From an uncultured Spongiibacteraceae bacterium (GTDB taxonomy: Bacteria > Pseudomonadota > Gammaproteobacteria > Pseudomonadales > Dasaniaceae), in NCBI GenBank assembly GCA_937969395.1, contig CALBVI010000467.1, positions 1 through 8,564 of the forward strand: DNA of 8,564 bases. Direction: 5' to 3'. Each line of letters begins with the position of its first letter. Position 1 is the stretch's first letter. The position numbers were made by a program, and so were the translations under genes. Under the pieces are notes generated by a model, which made no database searches, had not been told where the DNA came from, and saw only the letters and a list, made by a program, of their open reading frames with translations. Shown in pieces: positions 5,925-8,564 of the stretch.

Positions 5925-7151
5925 ATGAAAACGCCTCCAAATGACCTAAAAAATACACTTCAAAATACAGCGAGTAAGCAATCGTCTGGCGAAGACGGGG
6001 TAAAAAAGCGTTCCGATCACCAACCATTGCTAAAGAACCAGACTCCGATCGTCCAATCCTTATCAACAACGCGTAAGCGGAGTCATCAAGAGAAGATATT
6101 TGCCTATCGTGATCGCTGTCTTGTATTACTCCAGCCGCATTTGACTCAAGAGTTAGTCATTAAATTTGATGAACGCTCTCAACAAAGCTTGTTTTCTATG
6201 CCAGAAAACACAGAGATAGCCCGCTACAGTGATTTGGCGGCTTATGCGCAATTTTGTTCTGATCATCATTACTTAGCGTTACCTGCTAGTGACACTACTG
6301 TCGAGCGCTATATTGATCACTTAGTTTCTCTACGTCGTAAACGCTCAACCTTAGATCGGCATATGGCGAGTCTAATTTATTGGAATAATGTTCTTGATCT
6401 AGATAATCCAACGGCGACTTTTTCCATCAGCTCACGCTGGAATCGCGCGAAGCGACAAACCAATCGTACTACCGTACAAGCTGAAGGGCTTCGCTTCTCA
6501 CATTTACAGCAAGCATTACAGGTATTTCAGCCTGATATTTTGCGAGACTGCGCCGATGTGGCATTACTTTTTGTCGCTTTTGATACCTTGTGTCGCCGCA
6601 GTGAATTAGTGCGATTTGACTGGTCGAATTTAGCGCCAGACCCTAGCGATGGCAGCGGCCTACTACATTTAAACTACAGCAAAACGGACCAAGAAGGCGA
6701 AGGACAGTGGCTGTATTTATCAGCAACCTCAATGCGAGTGCTCAATCATTGGCAACGTATTGCCAATCTTAACAGTGGCGCGATATTTCGCGGTGTCGAT
6801 TCCGGTAATCGATTAAACCAACAGCTGAGTGAAAAAGGTGTAGAGCGAGCCTTTAAAAGAATTGCTAAACGATTGGGTTTTAGTCCGCGTTTATTTTCTG
6901 GACACTCAACTCGCGTCGGCGCGGCGCAGGAAATGGTCGAAGCCAATATTGATACTGCAGGTATTTTACTGGCGGGGCGTTGGAGTGATACACGTATGAT
7001 TACTCGCTATGCAAAAAAACTAAATGCTAAACATTCAGGCGCTGCTACCCTAGCTGCGCATTTGGGAACTCGCGATCCTGAAGCCTTACAAGAATTAAAC
7101 TCAGACAAATCCTTATCGGTCACTGGGTTTCTGGCTCCACTAAAGCGTTAG
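5925..7151 (+). CDS. Cre-like tyrosine site-specific recombinase
   Basis: This 408-aa protein cuts and rejoins DNA at specific sites through a 3'-phosphotyrosine intermediate. All six Cre catalytic residues are present: Arg in LCRRSE (R224), Lys in SKTDQ (K253), His and Arg in GHSTRVGAA (H327, R330), Trp in AGRWSD (W353) and the nucleophile in ITRYAKK (Y362). The His-Arg, His-Trp and Trp-Tyr distances (3, 26, 9) equal those of Cre, and Arg-Lys is 29 against 28. The GHS-x-RVGAA string and the Trp in place of the usual second His are Cre-type, not XerC/D. The core-binding domain spans about 80-185 and the catalytic domain about 190-385. Residues 1-55 are a hydrophilic K/Q/S/N-rich extension that Cre (343 aa) lacks, and there is a 25-residue tail. 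The first internal Met is residue 92, so the ATG at 5925 is kept despite a weak ribosome site. The lox-like repeat lies immediately upstream. Likely roles are multimer resolution or element integration; which one is unknown. Confidence 0.92.
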   Translation: MKTPPNDLKNTLQNTASKQSSGEDGVKKRSDHQPLLKNQTPIVQSLSTTRKRSHQEKIFAYRDRCLVLLQPHLTQELVIKFDERSQQSLFSMPENTEIARYSDLAAYAQFCSDHHYLALPASDTTVERYIDHLVSLRRKRSTLDRHMASLIYWNNVLDLDNPTATFSISSRWNRAKRQTNRTTVQAEGLRFSHLQQALQVFQPDILRDCADVALLFVAFDTLCRRSELVRFDWSNLAPDPSDGSGLLHLNYSKTDQEGEGQWLYLSATSMRVLNHWQRIANLNSGAIFRGVDSGNRLNQQLSEKGVERAFKRIAKRLGFSPRLFSGHSTRVGAAQEMVEANIDTAGILLAGRWSDTRMITRYAKKLNAKHSGAATLAAHLGTRDPEALQELNSDKSLSVTGFLAPLKR

Positions 7152-7177
7152 ATTGCAAAACACAACTAACATAACAC

Positions 7178-7965
7178 CTAAGCAGTATCTATAAGCCAGT
7201 GAGCAGCTCCATGAAGTGCAGGATTCTCTACATTCACAAGGTACACCGGTATACTTTTCATTAAAGTTTCATGACTGCCTTTTTGATAAACACTCTAGGA
7301 AAGGAGTATTTGGAAGTAATTCAGCAATTCGCGGCAATATGCCTCCGGTTAAATAAAGTCCGCCTTGGGCACCCATTGTCAAAACAATATCTCCGGCTGT
7401 TCTGCCTAATATCTTGCAAAACATAGAGACAGCTTCTACACAGCTAGTTTAACTTCCATTGAGAGAACGTCCGCAGGTGAAATGAGCTGAGGCTGATCGC
7501 CGTTAATTTGAGAAATAGCCCTATAAATAGTTACTAATCCTGGGCCAATAATAACTCGAGCAGCATGAGGATTTAGCACACCCGGGTGTAAATTCAACAA
7601 CTCAGAATTTTGGAGATAAGGCGTCGAATAAGCTTGAGCACCAAAATAATTAATGACCTCAAGTCGTTCGAATTTAAATGTTTTTCGTAGCTTTTCAATT
7701 GAAAATTTCCAATTTAAATTTGTCATTACAAATTCGTCGCAATGCACTGGCCCCGCTATAGCTATGCAAGCAGACTTTGGACGCTAACCTCTAACCTCTG
7801 AAAGATATTTCTCCAGAACTTGTTCGAAATTATTACATGCATAAGTTATTTGTCATCAGTAGAAATGCCGCTTTCTTCTACAAAATCCGTTACTAAACCA
7901 AATCGTGCGTTGGTGCCGCCAATATCGGCAACCAAAAAAGGAAATAGAGAATTATTTATATTCAT
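7178..7965 (-). pseudogene. glk: Glucokinase pseudogene (multiple lesions)
   Basis: Pieces of one glucokinase can be read in order but in different frames. The N-terminus has the phosphate-binding DIGGTNARFGL (from ATG 7965). A +2/-1 shift near 7850 follows. Then comes YACNNFEQVLEKYL, broken by a TAG (7784-7786), continuing as SACIAIAGPV, then MTNLNW and INYFGAQAYSTPYL. An internal deletion joins the AARVI/GPG-TG region directly to the later GPGLVTIYRAI segment, losing about 60 residues. A frameshift follows near 7440 before SMFCKILGR and YLTGGILPR. A last shift, at the A5 run (7280-7284), precedes IPVYLVNVENPALHGAA and the natural stop (7178-7180). The catalytic Asp (INDF in E. coli Glk) is Tyr here. 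Several independent lesions rule out a single sequencing error. The ATG lies 36 bp after the sugar-transporter stop, so this was the second gene of a uptake-and-phosphorylation operon. The recombinase gene ends 26 bp away, convergent. The 312-bp open stretch inside it (7436-7747) is only a fragment. Confidence 0.9.
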
Positions 7966-8001
7966 TACTGACAACTCTTACGGTATATAAACAAAAAGAG
8001 A

Positions 8002-8564
8002 TTACGTTTTCGCTTCGCTTAACGTTTGTCTCGAACCGCTAATGCCAAAGTAGCAAATATAGACATAGCAAAGCAGCGGTAAAACAAACGCTAACTGAAT
8101 ACCAAATAGATCAGCTAGAAAACCCTGCGCCAACGGAATAATCGCTCCACCGACAATGGCCAAGCACAGGATGCCAGATCCTTCACTGGTTCTATCGCTT
8201 AAGCCCATCAGAGCCAAACTAAAAATAACCGGAAACATAATAGAATTGAAAAGCCCTACTAATAGCATTGACCACATCGCTACGTTTCCAGAAGTAACAA
8301 TAGCAACAAAAATTAACATGGCCGCAACGCCAGCATTAAAAGCGAGAATCTTTCTCCCCGATATTTTTTGCATAACGGCTGCGCCTATAAAGCGACCGAC
8401 CATAGCTCCAGCCCAATAATAGGCAATATAATTCGCCGCTTCGGTCTCCTCCAAGCCAGTGATAAAATCTTGCCCCATAAAACTCACTAAAAAACTGCCA
8501 ATAGAAACTTCTGCACCAACATAAAGAAAAATTGCTATAGCACCTAAACTTAGATGTCTGTATC
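8002..8564 (-). CDS. FucP/GluP-type sugar:H+ symporter (MFS), 5' end outside window
   Basis: About 187 residues of the C-terminal half of a major facilitator superfamily sugar transporter are visible. The frame stays open to the right edge (reading ...[19 protein letters not shown]...), so the GTG at 8487 is internal and not a start. The AEVSIGSFL segment, [11 protein letters not shown], the ISGRKILAF loop, [15 protein letters not shown], and [17 protein letters not shown] are typical of the FucP/GluP glucose-galactose-fucose family. About five to six helices are visible, and the protein ends with a short polar tail. It is an inner-membrane importer. The next gene in the same direction, 36 bp on, is the broken glucokinase, which points to glucose or a related hexose as the substrate, although FucP relatives also take galactose, fucose or N-acetylglucosamine. 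No lesion is seen in the visible part. Confidence 0.9.
   Translation of the reverse strand, partial: YRHLSLGAIAIFLYVGAEVSIGSFLVSFMGQDFITGLEETEAANYIAYYWAGAMVGRFIGAAVMQKISGRKILAFNAGVAAMLIFVAIVTSGNVAMWSMLLVGLFNSIMFPVIFSLALMGLSDRTSEGSGILCLAIVGGAIIPLAQGFLADLFGIQLAFVLPLLCYVYICYFGISGSRQTLSEAKT

Noticed and set aside
5917..5928. A three-codon ATG-AGT-TCA-TGA frame overlapping the recombinase start by ATGA, as a leader peptide
   Set aside because: Far too short to be supported without a ribosome site or conservation; overlap by chance is likely.
7436..7747. A 103-aa open frame on the - strand as a stand-alone small protein
   Set aside because: Its sequence is the middle of a glucokinase, continuing in frame upstream to a nonsense codon (SACIAIAGPV precedes it), with matching family pieces on both sides in other frames.
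7784..7797. A 7-bp tandem repeat (CTAACCT twice) as the cause of the glk break
   Set aside because: Removing one copy would put the upstream and downstream glucokinase blocks out of frame. They are in the same frame now, so the TAG is better explained as a point nonsense change such as CAG to TAG.

Overview
The window looks like a chromosomal or large-replicon segment of a marine-type gammaproteobacterium. This is inferred from moderate AT-rich composition, the style of the proteins, and a FucP/GluP-type sugar transporter next to a glucokinase locus. Genus cannot be read from the sequence alone.

Left part (1-2889, + strand): the 3' portion of an NAD(P)-dependent aldehyde dehydrogenase gene is followed 47 bp later by a thiamine-diphosphate enzyme of the catabolic acetolactate synthase (AlsS) type. 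The two probably form an operon. The ThDP enzyme keeps its catalytic Glu but departs from classical AlsS at active-site positions, so its substrate is open. Middle part (2890-4521): two separate small + strand genes follow, a four-helix DoxX-family membrane protein and an exported START-domain protein. Each has structured DNA or RNA in its leader.

Right-middle (4522-7151): a CPA1 Na+/H+ antiporter gene on the - strand is divergent from a 408-aa tyrosine recombinase gene on the + strand. The recombinase has all six Cre catalytic residues with nearly Cre-identical spacing. Only 15 bp upstream of its start codon lies a 34-bp perfect inverted repeat with the 13-8-13 layout of loxP. A perfect TATAAT overlaps this site. 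Together they look like a self-contained, probably autoregulated, Cre/lox-like recombination module, and this is the main finding of the window.

Right end (7178-8564, - strand): the 3' part of a sugar MFS transporter gene (FucP/GluP type) is followed by a glucokinase gene. The glucokinase gene is clearly dead: it has frameshifts, a nonsense codon, an internal deletion and loss of the catalytic Asp. The transporter portion in view is intact. The recombinase gene ends 26 bp from the tail of this pseudogene, in convergent orientation.
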